Assembly: GCA_030248065.1 (NCBI GenBank)
Contig: JASAMV010002310.1
Coordinates: 1-64,000 of the forward strand
Source of the DNA: Rhynchonema sp. JSB1_4
Lineage: Eukaryota > Nematoda > Chromadorea > Monhysterida > Xyalidae
Reading direction: 5' to 3'
Length of the DNA stretch: 64,000 bases
Shown one piece after another: positions 48,790 through 61,667 of the stretch; the stretch's first letter is position 1, and the number at the start of each line of letters is the position of its first letter. The translations under genes were made by a program, and so were the position numbers. Under the pieces are notes generated by a model that did not search any database, had not been told where the DNA came from, and worked only from the letters and a program-made list of their open reading frames with translations.

Positions 48790-51700
48790 CCTGCCTTTGG
48801 AGTACAGTGTGGTCCAAAAGTATCTCACCCACCCACCTGCCGCGGTCCATAATGATTGAGATGTATGCGTATCATGAGTGCAGCAGTGAGCCAGTATTTG
48901 TCACTGTTTGTCTCCCTGTACACACATGTGAGTCTCGATGTGGCCAATGCTGTGCGCAGAGACATGGCACCCGTGTGACGTTTGGTGGTGCACACGTGAC
49001 GTATTAGCATTGGTTCGGCCGCGCTGGCACGACCTAGCGTGGGCAAAATTCGATGTTTCATGAAATCAATACGATCTGTTATCCTTTTTTGAACTATTGT
49101 GGCCATCTGGTGCATTCACACCGACGATGTCTAACCTGGTGCACCACCCGTGTCTGTGAAAGCAGGACGAAACAGGCCGCACTCACTGCTGCTCATTAGA
49201 CAGTCTTGGGGTGGTTTTCAGAGGTGTATGCACGCATTCGGTAATCGGGATCGAGATCTGTGGTTTGGCTGAGCATGACAAGTCTTTCATACAACAGATT
49301 TGTTGTTTATCAGCTGTTTGGGAACAACGTTATACTTGACAGAAATCAGAAGCACGCTTCAAAGTATACCCAATTCGATACATCACACGACCCAGGAAGT
49401 TCCTACCCACAAGTTTTTTAACGATCTCATTTCTTTCCAAACGGAACGAAAGCTAACCATTCAGAATTAGTGCATTGCCGACAATGGGCCTGAGCTCGTT
49501 CAGCTGTTTGTTATGTTCGTGACACATCGCCTCCAACGCCTCGCAATCTCCAATCAATCGATCGCATTGCATTGTTGAAACTGATGTTTCATTGGCTAGA
49601 TTTGTCAGTGTCTCAAATAGTGATCGCACCTTGTCGCGCGTTTGTGTGGTGTTGCATTCACAGCTTGGGCATTTATTGTCACTGTTAATATCGAAGAATT
49701 TTGAACATTTCTCGCATTTAATGGCAGACATTTCCGTTTCAATTTGTTCGTATTCTCGTGATGTGCACGCCAAACAATCGCAGTCGAAGTAGTAATCGGT
49801 TCTCAATAGTGACTGACGCTCGGCTCGTGGCTCTTTGCTGAACTTCGGCCCGTAACAGTGACCCAGTGGTTGGCCGGCCGAAATTGATTTGATTGCACGA
49901 GTCTGAGAGAGGATAAATTTCTCATTTATCAAAATTGGTTGGTTTGGCTTGTTGCCAACGTTCGGTAGTCGTGGTCGCGTTATTGACTGAAGATGTCGGA
50001 CACCAGTTGACACCGAGGAATACCATCAGATTCGATCCATAATGACGCGGTAGTCTGCTCCGTGTCCTGTTTTCACAGACAGGCGGTGCTCCAGACTGTC
50101 CTCAGTACGAAGGCACCAGTTGTCAATGTATCGCAAAAGCACGACGGTATTCTCTCAAGCATTCTCACTGACCTGCATTCTGGCACCCTTGTCAAACACC
50201 ATGTAGACATTGGGCACACACGAATGGTTGAGTAGCACAGCAACGGGGTAGACAGCTGAGGCTTTGTGACTGTCGACTTCCGTCTTGAAACATTGCTGGA
50301 TCTCAGGCCTGACCATACGACGATGTTCGAGTATACCTGCGTGAGTGAAGAAGTCACTTTTTATTCCAAATGAAACACAACATTAAACTTGTGAAAACAC
50401 TCGCAGTTAACATGTGTGTTTTTGTACGGCCAGTGCCTGTTTTATGCGAGCATGCATAAAGCTATAGCGCTCGAGCATGTGTTTTTATGGCCAATGGACC
50501 AATGGTCCACTCGCAGGTCTCTCTCTCTGACTGTGATGTGTCTCTCTGACGACAGGTGTCGAGACGACCGCAGTGCAATTGAAATTAACTGAAAGTGCAG
50601 AGAGTGACCTTGTCGATTGCGACTCAGTCGTTTCAGCACCGCCAATAGCATCACCCTGATGATTGAAGCACGACGTTCAATGGTCACACTGTCCTCCCAG
50701 CCGTGAAACATCATCGGGTTCTTGCCATATTCGAGTTGTTCAACGATGAAGTCGCAGAGCCGAGCCAAACCGGTGGGTTCGCTATCGGATGGCAGAATGA
50801 TGGTTTGGTCATCATCGTCCAATAATTGCATGAAGGACGCAAAACGATTCGTTGATGTTGAGAGGTCGGTGATCGGGTGGACTGGAATCATTAAATAACC
50901 ATAATGTAGCAAACAAACGAGGAAGGAGCCGCCAAACTGGTGGACTTTTACCTTTTTGGAAAGGCAGGACCCTGTCAAACTTGGTGACCGGATTAGATCG
51001 GTCCCACTTTGATCACAGGGCTTTTTTGTGTTCAGGATATTGGGATCCCCGCTTTATTCTGAGATTTACTCATGCCACTGACTGACCAGCGTAAAAGTTG
51101 TTCCTACAGGACATTTTCATACGCCGGTCGAAAAATCATTGGAATCAGAAAATATCAAAATGTCGTTTTCAAAAATGTCACATAACCAAGGCAGTCCAAT
51201 CCGATCACGAAGTTTACCGCAATCATTGCCTCGACCAACCATTCTGCTGGTCCTCATTATTGTTCACAAATCGTTCATATTCACTCATCAAATCCCGTCT
51301 GTTCTGCGTGGCAATAATGCGCAACGCCAGTAGCACCGAATGCACACGCAGTCCCACACATTGCAACAAACGACGGGTGTCACCGCAGTCGAACTGGTGA
51401 AACATCTGCCAGCTGGCGTCGCGACACGATTCGCTGCAGTAGATGACCTGGAATAATTGAAGAACCTTTATTTGGTGTTCAGTTCAGTGAATTTTAAGAA
51501 AGGTGCCGATCAGTTCATCCGTTTTATATAAGCTCACTCATGATCTTCTCTTGCTGATGGGTATCAGACTTCGTGATCGGATGTGATCTGCCTTGGTGAA
51601 TCGATTTTTTAATCAAGAACATTTTGAAATTTTCCGAAGGACGTCACGTGACCAAAACAGATCTGAACGAAACCTATCGGTATGTTTGATACCAACCCAA

Positions 51701-52333
51701 GTAAGTGTCCAACTTCACAACAGGCACCCTAACCATGTCATCGTGGCACTTTTCGCATTTGTACACGTTGGCGTCAGCCTCAATCGGTTCGATGCAATTC
51801 TGACAGAAGTACGGACTACACTGGTCATAGACACAATACGCGTACGGCGTTTCGTCCATCAACAACGCACCGGCAGGAATGTCCTCAACAGCGCACAGAT
51901 GACGACCTAGGACACGAAAATGGGGCATAAATGGGGCACAGAAACACCATAGTATCAAAACTTGGTGATAGGATTGGGTCTGTCATGCTTTGGTCACGTT
52001 TTTAGATGAACGCTATTCACGGACACGTGGTGATAAATACCATCAAAAACTCGACCCATGTGAAAGCTGCACCACGACACCTAAACTTTCACACCAGTCA
52101 AAGTTGATTTGTCAGGCGTGAAAATCGCTGTTGCAAGAAGTCATGCTGGTCGATATGGAGTCAAAGCTCGTGAAATTTTTTACCTTGCCGCCTATAATAC
52201 CTTTTTCTGGCGTGTATTTGACAGTAACGACAGACGACATCATGTGACAAGTTGTGCTGGCTCCATGGTACAGTTGATTACTGTAGATGTTGTTGGAAAA
52301 AGGCTCAGTGGATTGGGGTTCTGATTCCGACAT
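48790..52333 (-). CDS. SMYD4-like SET/MYND domain protein
   Basis: Putative lysine methyltransferase. Exons in phase (minus): 52333-52201, 51906-51734, 51447-51240, 50881-50609, 50336-50173, 49986-49458 and 49033-48837, with a further tentative exon from 48790 down. They read VKYTPEKGRHL (SET N-part), a MYND zinc-finger with Cys pairs ending YCSESCRDASW, the NHSCVPNVY core (SET motif NHSCxPN), then AGQPLGHCYGP and YYFDCDCLACTS (post-SET Cys). HCYGP is typical of SMYD4 rather than SMYD1-3. After post-SET come two extra CxxC pairs and helices ending HYGPRQ. Human SMYD4 has an N-terminal TPR region before SET; here the first ATG is just before SET, so either upstream exons were missed or the region is absent. 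The C-terminus was not resolved: an in-frame reading runs to 48578, and another exon-like stretch ends at 48449. Confidence 0.8.
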
Positions 52334-53809
52334 TTGGTTGATTCAAGAAAGATAAAAAATGATACGAAGTCCCAGTGTTTGACGAGCAATGTGACAGATT
52401 CAAATCATTAGAAAAGCATCCGACCGAGCACGACCAAGGTGGCCAAATATTGTAACAATATGCCGCCACTTTTTTATCCGCAGTTTAACAACACAACTGT
52501 CGTTTGGTGGTGGTACCTATTGGTACACATTTCAGCAAATGATCTTCTTTCCGCGGGCGACTTAGGTGCCGCGCAGCGCAGAAGCACCAAACGGCTTAGC
52601 CTGCAAACAACTTCAGTCTCTGAAAGTCACATTTCTGCTGGCATTGTTTATGTTCAGCCAAGGTAGGTACGCTGCACTGCGCTCGTATTATGCGTGCGAT
52701 GTTCAACGTACCGTGTATAATTTTGACCTAACGGTGTGCTGTAAGCAAAAATCGGGTACCGGCAGATGTTTCAAAATGCACCAGCCATACATAGGGCAGA
52801 TTATGGTACCCACGAACCACTGCCACCATATAGTGCCACTGTCAGCCGGACCCCGTGCGAGCGCTAAACTACAACAAGCTAATAACCAGACATCCAGCCA
52901 GATATGCGATTGCTAGTACGTCACGGAGAATTCTGAAAGCACCCTGTTTGTTCAAGCATGCTGCAGGGCCAAATGCGGCATACACCAGACTACAAGAAGA
53001 CACCTTGACGAAACATGTTCTAAACTACACGCAGAATTATCCGACTGAAATGTTGGTACAGCTGCGCTGCTTATGCGTGTTTATATAGTGAGGAGAGGCG
53101 CGAGTCAAGCCAAACCAACATAGCAGCATCACTATACGTTAGTGTAGCCAGCATTCACAGATGATATCAACTACTGCAGCATGGACTTAGACACACATAA
53201 CAAATGCAAAGTCACACCAAGCCAACGGCAGGGCGGGCGGGGTAATGAAAAAATAGCAACGTCTCCGACACCATGAAACGGAAACCATATTACTTTAGCA
53301 GATTAGAAGACGCCACGGCACTGACTTCCGGCCCCATGGGATGTCACGCTAAGACGACATAGCGCTCATGGTGTGCTTGTATTCTAGTTGACATTTTTGA
53401 GACTGACCGCTGGAGAGGAACAGTCCTAACATTTGGGCCGGTATTTAGCGTCGTGATTGGATTGGATTTTCTTGGACACCTGACTCTTACGCTGATCGAA
53501 AGTTGTGGCACCACATCACGGATAGGAATATTCTTGATTAAAAAAGGCAAAATCCGATCCGATCGCAACATAGTTTGATACGATCCGCAACAAACTGATG
53601 CGTGCTGTGTCATTTTCCTCGCCCGCACCGCATAGAAAATCCATTTGTCATCTCATCAAAAGAACAAACACAAAAGAACACTTCTCCAACAGAACGTGAG
53701 ACGAAAACTAACAAACTTTGAAACATAAACAAAAATAGAAAAGAAAAACACCGGAAATAATCTTTGGTCATGGTCTCGAACCGGATGCATACTATCTTGT
53801 AACAAACAG
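52334..53809. other. No gene recognised
   Basis: The region between the SET gene start and the 3' end of the coiled-coil gene. The longest frame (52566-52916, +) has a hydrophobic stretch but no domain or clear splice sites. Possibly degenerate repeat DNA. Confidence 0.4.
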
Positions 53810-56800
53810 TCATTCGCCCATATTATCATCATCATCATCATTGTCACTATGTCGGTCCTGGTCTGGGTCATGCATCAATTCCATAAATGAATCCTGATCA
53901 CCGCTGTGATGATTCACATTGTCGTCAAGTAGCTGTCCAATAGTCAGTCCAGACAGTGGTCCTGGTCTAAGCCCGGGCTCCGTACTCGTACCATTATGTA
54001 TTTGGTCGCACAACGACGCGAATAAATGTGGTCGGCACAGATATGTAGTTGCATCAATGTTGCTGTAGGATTGATCGAGTTCCTTTCGCATGTCGCATGA
54101 AACATCAGCCTGCACACTGACGTCACTGGTAGCAGGCGGCACACGCGCACTGGCTGAGTTGCGGATTTGGGCTGATAGTCCAGATTCGGGGGCAGTAGGG
54201 GACGGGGGCTTGCGAGACGGCGCGAAATTTAGAGCCACCACAACACCTGGAAAATAAAGCTATGTGGGTGCAAATGATCGGTCAGGTCTTGCCTTCCTCA
54301 CGTGACTTCTTATGTCGCCACTCATTTATACCAACGTGGATTGTTTATTTGATATCAGTGGAAAACCCTTACGATGGTCAAAATTGGTGAGAGCAAATCT
54401 CGAAATAACGACAATGCAACATGTGACGTGAGCAATGCGATCACGGTATGCGCTACCAGATATTAGTATTTATGTACATCACGAAACAATGAAGAAAACC
54501 TTCAAAACATCACCGCTCTCACCTTGACTTGACATATCGCAGTCATTTTCCGTAGTTTTTGTCTTTGGTTTTTGATAGAAGTCACGTTTGGTCATGAAAT
54601 CACTTGAAGTTGACTGTTGTCTGACTCGCATGGACTGGTTGACTGCGCTCATTGGTGTCTTGGCAGAAGGAATCGCAAAACTGACATCTAGAATGTGAAT
54701 TGACCGCCTGTGCTTTTCGGTTGCCCGTTTCGACCGTGTTTCGCAGTAGGATGGCGCACCAGGTCATCGTCGGTACGAAGGCACGACATGACCCCAGTGT
54801 GGTAATAGTTGGGACCAGGGCAACGAAGCTGCCTTCGATGCCTGATGTCGACATCAGGCACCACAATAAGTAAAACGTGCATAAATAGAATAAATTCAAA
54901 AATTATAATGATTACCCGAATAAACAGGTTGACTAGGCGGAATGACGGTTGCATCGGCGATTGAGGTGTCGACACTGTTGTTTTGTGTGAACGCAGTGCG
55001 CTGCGCTTGCGTGCGACGCTCGTGTTCCTGCAACAACAACGAACTATTTTGTGCTGAAATAAAATAAATACAGTATAAGCTTTTATGGCGGAAAAAGTAC
55101 TTAGCGAATATGCCGCAATTCAGGGCTTCGTTAATGTTGTGTTGGCCAACAACAATATAAACATTGTGTACAAACGTTCCATGGTTCTCACATAAAATCA
55201 GTTATTTATTACACGTGCACCCAATCTACGAACGATTCCTAACCGCGAACCAACCGCGAATCTCACCGCATCGGCATACTGTCCCTTCAACGTCTTGACG
55301 TTGGTTTCGTGTTGTTCGCGTTCTCGCTGCAGTTCAGTCCTCAATTGTTGTAGCTGTCGTTCGACCGTCTCTTTCTCTCGCGTTCGATTCAGCACGTTTC
55401 GCCGCAGAACGTCGATTTCGGCTTGCTTCGATCGCAGCACACCGTCGAGGTCCTCGGACTGAAAATCGACAATATATCTACTTTTCGCATCGACAAATGG
55501 AAACATACATCCTAATTTTCTGGGCTTTTTGGACTGTATTACTCATTTCAACCAGCATTAAATTCTTTTAAACCAATACAACTGAAATCCAGTCTGGCGC
55601 TCAAACAACAGCGCTGCAACAGCGAAACTTTCTAAACACACTCGGGCTCTCTGAGGCAGTTGAGGGAAAAAATTGTGCTCAACCACGTGCTCTATTGTAT
55701 CTGCTGTGGACGTTTAGTTTGTATATTTTCTTTATTCCTAATTCTATATCCTTTTTTAGTGCACTGATCCCGCCATCTGTGAACACAAAACGGAGTAATA
55801 TGTTACTTCATTCAACTCACATTATCGATTGTCTGACTGCTCCCACGCACAGCATTATTATTTACTGTCGTTGGTCGTTGTTGTGAGGCAATCAATAATT
55901 GTTGTTGATTGATGGCCGCATTGGCGGCGACACGATTCGGATTCGGCAACAGTCGTTCGGTGGGAAATCTGGCGTGCGGACGCGGGCCGCCGAGCGACGG
56001 CTCGACGCGGTTGTCTGCAATCTGGGCATCAATTGTGCGCACATCGTCACATTGCTATACGTATTGTTTCAGATATTTTTCCGGACAAAAAAGGCGTGCA
56101 TATGGTCGGTCTAAAATTACTTCAGTTAAGGATCGGGATCCGGGGGTACCCGACACCTACACTTTCAAGAAACCCGACAGTTCACAGAGAAGTACGCGAC
56201 ACCCGACGTCACATTTGTGAACTACGTCGACACCCCCGACGATACCCGAGAATATTATACGCTGTCCCATGAACACCCCCCAGCGCAACAACGAGGAGAA
56301 ATGAGTCCCCGCCCCCCCCACCACCTCATATGAAGGACGGCCACTGAGCTCGTTACTGTAGCTCAGTTGGTATAGCGCCTGGCCAATTGGGAGGTCTGAG
56401 GTTCGAGTCATCTCAGGAACATTGTTTGGTGGTCGAATTTCGACACATTTTTGGGCCAAAAGTAGGGAAAATTTTGCAATTTTTTGTATGCCGACACCCC
56501 ACCGTGCCCAATCCCAACACGTGACTAATTCCCAGTATTTTGCCAGTTCCTGGAAAAATACACGCGTTGCTTTGGCCGCTAAAAAGCCAACATTTTTGCA
56601 TTCGCAACTATGACCTCAACAACCGAGATTTGATGTAGGTGGCACGCGAAGTGCCTAAAAATGCGCTGCATTCAGTTCCGACCAAACAAGTCCAACAACA
56701 AATAAAGTCCAACTAACACAAATGTCTCGGTGGCTGCTGCGACTGCACCACATCAGGCACGGGCATTTGCGACATCTGCTGCTCTAACCAATCATCATCG

Positions 56801-56886
56801 TCGTCAAACGCGTTGTGCACCGTTTGCACATGATTGCGCACTGGTTGCTGCTCCAGTCGGCAACGTTTCGAGGCCGGTTCGGTCAT
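53810..56886 (-). CDS. Acidic coiled-coil protein, possible ATRIP homologue
   Basis: Six exons in phase (minus): 56886-56752 (donor tentative), 56021-55821, 55458-55267, 55027-54916, 54687-54523 and 54246-53810, 413 residues. The N-terminus has a basic patch (SKRCRLEQQ) followed by an acidic FDDDDDWLEQQ stretch. A Gln/Asn-rich segment follows, then a coiled coil beginning LRSKQAEIDVLRRNVL and rich in Gln, Arg and Glu. The rest is Ser/Thr-rich and ends in an acidic tail (DNDDDDDNMGE). ATRIP, the partner of ATR kinase in DNA-damage signalling, has the same order: an acidic RPA-binding motif, then a coiled coil with KxGEIxxLR. Resemblance is limited to short motifs and the chain is shorter than human ATRIP (791), so a general coiled-coil protein remains possible. 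Confidence 0.5.
56352..56420 (+). tRNA. tRNA-like sequence, probably a tRNA pseudogene or SINE head
   Basis: Sixty-nine bases contain a good A box (tagctcagttgg), a B box (ggttcgagtca) and acceptor-type ends gttactg/caggaac, pairing at six of seven positions. The D stem has one mismatch and the anticodon arm does not fold into a clean five-pair stem, so no anticodon can be assigned. It lies in the first intron of the coiled-coil gene, on the opposite strand. A polymerase III promoter role is plausible. Confidence 0.55.
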
Positions 56887-57760
56887 TTTGAAACGACTGA
56901 AAACTAACGAACGACCGGGAGCAAACTTGGTGATCGGATTGGTCTTGACTTAATCACGAGTGATTGTTGTCAGAATAATTCGTGATTCTTATGCCACTGA
57001 ATGCGTTGGAGCAGCCGTTTGAGTTGTACGTACGCTCATCGAAATCAGCGGTATAAATCTCGAAATACCCTCGTGCTGAACACAAAGGCAAGTGACCAGA
57101 CCATCGATCCTGTTTCATACTTCATACTACAACCAACGTTTCAGCTTTCAGGGATAACAAACATTTGGAACGAGATAAACAACAACAGTGGTCATCAGCG
57201 TGTAAACCGCTTTTCGTGCAGTCAAAATACTGTGGCACCAGCTGAATTACTTTTACTCCAACTGCAACCAAGCAAAAATTTACGATGCATCCCCTAAGAA
57301 TTTGCCATAGAGTTATGATGGGGTAACGAAGAATATCTATCATTATGTGCTGCACACAACAAAACATGAAACACAAATAAGAGAATTGTCACACAAAATG
57401 AGGAATTATTATTATTTTTGAAAGATCACAGTTTGGTTGATTTGCTGATGAAAAGGCACTGATATTGCACGCAAATGCAGCTATACCCAAAATTTGATAA
57501 ATAATAACTTGATTGAATTGCTAGCGAAGCACACAAAATATAAAAGTTCTATCCAAGCATGGCACAACGGAACAAAAAACAAAATATTGGTACTGAAAAA
57601 GTCACCAGACCATGAGACCATTGCAAAAAGTTTAGGAATGTGAACGACCAAAAAAACGCAAAACCTAACATATACATAATGCTAATTGAGTCGTGACGTG
57701 AGTGCAGAAAAAGCGCAGTGAATAAAGTATTCGAGAGAATTTTTGACAATTTCAATGTAT
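56887..57760. other. Intergenic, AT-rich
   Basis: Contains one copy of the aacttggtgatcggattggt repeat (about 56924-56943). No gene recognised before the UXS1 stop at 57761. Confidence 0.5.
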
Positions 57761-60700
57761 TTACATGCCGGTCTTATCCTCGGCTTCAAAGAATTCCAAC
57801 GGATGCGCAGGTGGCATATCATCGCGTTGATCCATCATTAATTCATTTGTCTCCAATTCCTCCTTGAAATATTTGGCCGTGATCTTTAGGCCATCCAGCA
57901 TCGATACCTGTGCACGAATTGTTATAGCTATTATTTGGTTTAATTTTAACTCCCGTTCTGGTTTGATGAATCTTTGAGCCAGCGATCTTCATCAAACTTC
58001 GTGGTGGTTGGTCTTGTCCCGTTTTAGTCCACAAGACATATTGCACTTATAGCTGACTTAATTTGCCATTTATGAACCGCTTTCACGTCGGTTAAAAATA
58101 GTCGTCAAAAACGTCGCATTAGCTGTGACTAGCGACTGCTGACAAGATTGATACGGCACAGTATACAGCATCAGTTTTTCATTGGTAGATCAAAGTTGCA
58201 TTTTGCACATGAAACAAAATTGTCTGGAAAGTACACAACACAACGAAAATTTTGCTTGATTTCGCCCAACCCTTGGTTTCCATCCGAGCAGTTCGCCTGC
58301 TTTCTTGATATCCGGCCGCCGCTGCTGCGGATCATCTTGTTGTTTTTCGACGTTCTTGATTTTACTTGAACTTTCTGGAAAAACGAAAAAAAGATCCTTC
58401 ACAATCTTTGGTAATTTAACAAAAACCTGTCTAACTAGTCAAATCCTTGATGATTTCCGCGAAATGCATGATTGTATGTTCTTCGGGGTTGCCAATATTG
58501 ACCGGGGTGCTCACGTTGCTGTTCATTAGTGCCACCATACCCTCGACTAGGTCGGACACGTATTGGAAGGAGCGCGTTTGCTTACCCGAACCGTACACCT
58601 GCAAACTTTTCTTATTTTCGGGTATATTTGCAGATTTACTGGCGACACTCATTGTCTCTTCGACTTGCGCAAAACTTGGACCTGTAGCGTTAATCAAGGA
58701 CTTTTGCGCTGTTCGCAGCAAATCGCGACGGGCACTGAACACAAAACGTCCCTTTACCAAGGGCAGAAAAGACGGCTCAAATTATGAAACTCAACACCGC
58801 CCAACCGGCATCATAAAATTCAACAAGCAAACAGAACGAACGGTGATGTCCTTATTCTGCAAGGCCTGCAAGATGAAGTTGCTGACCACACGGCCATCGT
58901 GCATGTGCATTCGCGGGCCGAATGTGTTGAAGATGCGTGCAATTCGAATCCGCACTTGTTCCTGTGAAGAGATACCCTCGTTCTGAAGCAGAAAACACCA
59001 AAAAATAAACCGAAATCCACAAACAGCTGCACTGTAGTGGCTGGAGGGATCCCCCCTAAGGGTATCTATCTCGAGTCAACCCTTAGGGGGAATGGGGGGA
59101 AGGGTCGAGCCGACCCCAAAGGGTATCTCGAGTCAGCAGATTCATGCTTTTCAAGCGCAAAAATAGATGTTTTTCGACCCCCTAAAGACCCCTTCGAACC
59201 CCTAAAGACCGCGCACTACCCAAAAATGGTCATTTTACGCTAATTTTCGGGCAAAATGTCAAAAAGTGCCCATTTTAGGCCAATTTTGCAGTAAATTGCA
59301 TGCAAAAAATGGCTTTTTTCGGCTTTTGACGGACCTAGGGGTATCTTGGGTAGCCTCTGAGGGTATCGCGAGTAACTCCGAAACCTTCCCCCCATGGGGT
59401 ATCTTGGGTCGATTGGCACTGAACACCTGTATGTATCAAACTTGGAGATCGCGATCAGTCCAGTTTGACATCTTGGCCTTGGCCACTTCACTTTTCGTAT
59501 AACGACATGTAGCGAGGTTTATTGATGCCATTAATCCGACGATGTAAAAAGTTGGTTCTGCGACACGCCACAGCTGACGGACTTTTACACTGTTCGAAAC
59601 TGGCGGCATCAATAAGTTTCGAAATAACACAAATCAGACCAGCCACGTATCACAATAACACAAACAGTGATGAGACAAAAGGCAATAACTTGCAGGTAGT
59701 AACCAAACTTAGTTGCTTTGGTCATAATTACCTGTTTCTGATAAGCGACCATAAGAGCTTCAGCCACTCGTTTTCCCTCATCATAACAGGCGCGAGGGCC
59801 AACAGGATTGACATGACCCCAATAGGTCTCGGGCTGAGGGTGCACCTCTGGATCACCATAGACCTCGGAGGTCGAGGCAAGAAGAATCGTTGATTTAGTG
59901 CGACGTGAAAGACCTGGAATTTTGAATTGAATAAGATTTTGGAAACCCCAACAGATAGTTGGCCTAATTTTATAAGAAAACCTTAATAAAAAAACGCACC
60001 AAGCATATTGATTGTGCCAAGTACGTTTGTCTTGATTGTTTTCACCGGATTGAACATGTAATGAGGCGGTGAGGCAGGCGAGGCAAGATGATAGATTTGA
60101 TCCACTGAAGTACAAAATGAAGGTTTTTCAATATTGTTGCACTCTTCACAAAGAGAGGGAGGTTTGGTCAACCTTCGATGAAGAATGGGTTTACAATATC
60201 GTGATGAACGAGCTCGAAGTTGGGATGGCCAATCCAGTGCTCAACATTGCGACGACGACCCGTAAAGTGATTATCCAGCGCAACAACCTAAAAATACAGG
60301 CCCGTATCAAATTCGGTGATCGGACACGATTCTCTCCAAGACTACATGGTGGCAACATCGCCAGCACCGAATGTAGATATGTTCCATAGTGGCTCGTTGC
60401 AACAAACTCAATGGTCGGAAAATGTGCAGCTTTGCCTTGATTTGCCAGAATCAGAATGCACGCACCAAATCCGATCGAACGAACCTCGTGACCAGCTTTC
60501 ATCAAATGATCGACCAAATGCGATCCAACGAAACCGGTGCCCCCGGTGATGAGAATTCGCTTACGCTCGCCATAATTCAGATATTTCACGTTCGGGTACG
60601 ATTTTGGCCTGAGAAATTGAAGAGCTGCCTGTGACCAGACTACAAAAAGGTAGTGCAGGTTTTTTTCAATTTATGAAACCCAATGAATAAAAACTACCAA

Positions 60701-61474
60701 CGTCGACGTTTGCACGGAAGAAGCCTTGATTTGTTCGATTTGTTTCTGCAGTTCCTTGACCTGTTTCTGCAGGTCCTCCAAAGTTGTAGTCCCTGGCGGT
60801 CCAGCTTTGATCCCTCTATCATCCTTTACACTGGTGACAGCTCCCTGATCGTCAGTAGCTGCTGGCGGTGCAGCCACCGGCCTTGTGGATTCGTCCTCTT
60901 GCTTCACTTTTGGAATTTTGTTTCCATGATTTGTCTTTGTTTCTTCGTTACTCGTTTCGACCGGTTGTTTTTTATGTTGATTCGTCGAATCGGTCTCGGT
61001 CTGCGCCGGTCGTGCGTCTTTCACTGCCGATGCCTTCATATCATTCGCCGGCTCGCCACCGCTACCAAGCGAACTGAACGAGACTGAAACAGCATAAATA
61101 TTGACATTTTGCGTCATAATATACTTATACTTGGACATGGAGAGCACAAAATGGAACTCCCGCCGCCACTCACACAGCGTGAATAGAACGGCACCGAGCA
61201 GGCACCAGTTTATGCATTGTCTCATTGTGACCAGGCGAATATCGAACTCGACCATTCGTTGGTACCAAACCGTATTGCGTTGTGTTGTTTGTTGTCCTCG
61301 ACCATTTATCGGATCCTCAATATCACCTCCGCCGGCTGTCGCTCTGTCCCTCTCTGATTGTCTGGATTGTCGATTCGTTTTTATAGCACCTGACGAGTCG
61401 ATTGTCTTTGTCGCTTTTGTTGTGGCGGCCTTTTTGCGACGGCGAGCCCCAATTTTGATTTTTGAATGTTTCAC
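57761..61474 (-). CDS. UXS1: UDP-glucuronate decarboxylase (UDP-xylose synthase)
   Basis: Golgi/ER enzyme converting UDP-glucuronate to UDP-xylose for proteoglycan synthesis (sqv-1 in C. elegans). Ten exons in phase (minus): 61474-61174, 61083-60702, 60608-60485, 60287-60173, 60104-60000, 59913-59732, 58982-58842, 58598-58436, 58374-58271 and 57907-57761, 587 residues. Basic N-terminus, one membrane helix ([13 protein letters not shown]), then a long charged, low-complexity stalk ending in a Gln/Lys coiled coil (residues about 100-225). The extended-SDR core follows: [12 protein letters not shown] loop, [14 protein letters not shown], catalytic YDEGK and [11 protein letters not shown], closing with [14 protein letters not shown]. 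Human UXS1 is 420 residues, so the stalk is greatly lengthened. The 90-nt first intron (61084-61173) is in frame and free of stops. Confidence 0.95.
59037..59420. repeat. Repeat element in a UXS1 intron
   Basis: Starts tgtagtggctggagggatcc and ends gtcgattggcactg. It contains several gggtatctcgagtcag and gggtatcttgggt strings in mixed orientation and a central stretch like those of the 61.7 and 63.2 kb elements (attttaggccaattttgcag). Probably the same broad group of non-autonomous elements. Confidence 0.6.
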
Positions 61475-61667
61475 CGTTTGGGTGTGTTTTTAAGCCAGAC
61501 TAGGCGAACCTGTGGTGCGGTGAGCTGTGCCCAGCACGGCAAACGAAACCGAACCAAATCCCTGAAATTATTCCGCCCAGTAGGTCAGTAATTTATACGT
61601 ATTTTCAATTAAGTTACCACAGTAGTACTAAAGGATTTCAGAAGGCCGAAACATGGTCCCACCCAAT
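61475..61667. other. Upstream flank of UXS1
   Basis: Presumed promoter and 5' UTR; no clear motif recognised. A transposable element begins at 61668. Confidence 0.4.

Noticed and set aside
51674..51733. Continuation of the MYND exon through the donor at 51734
   Set aside because: Read-through gives a chain that lacks the next Cys pair, while splicing to 51447 completes the MYND pattern in phase.
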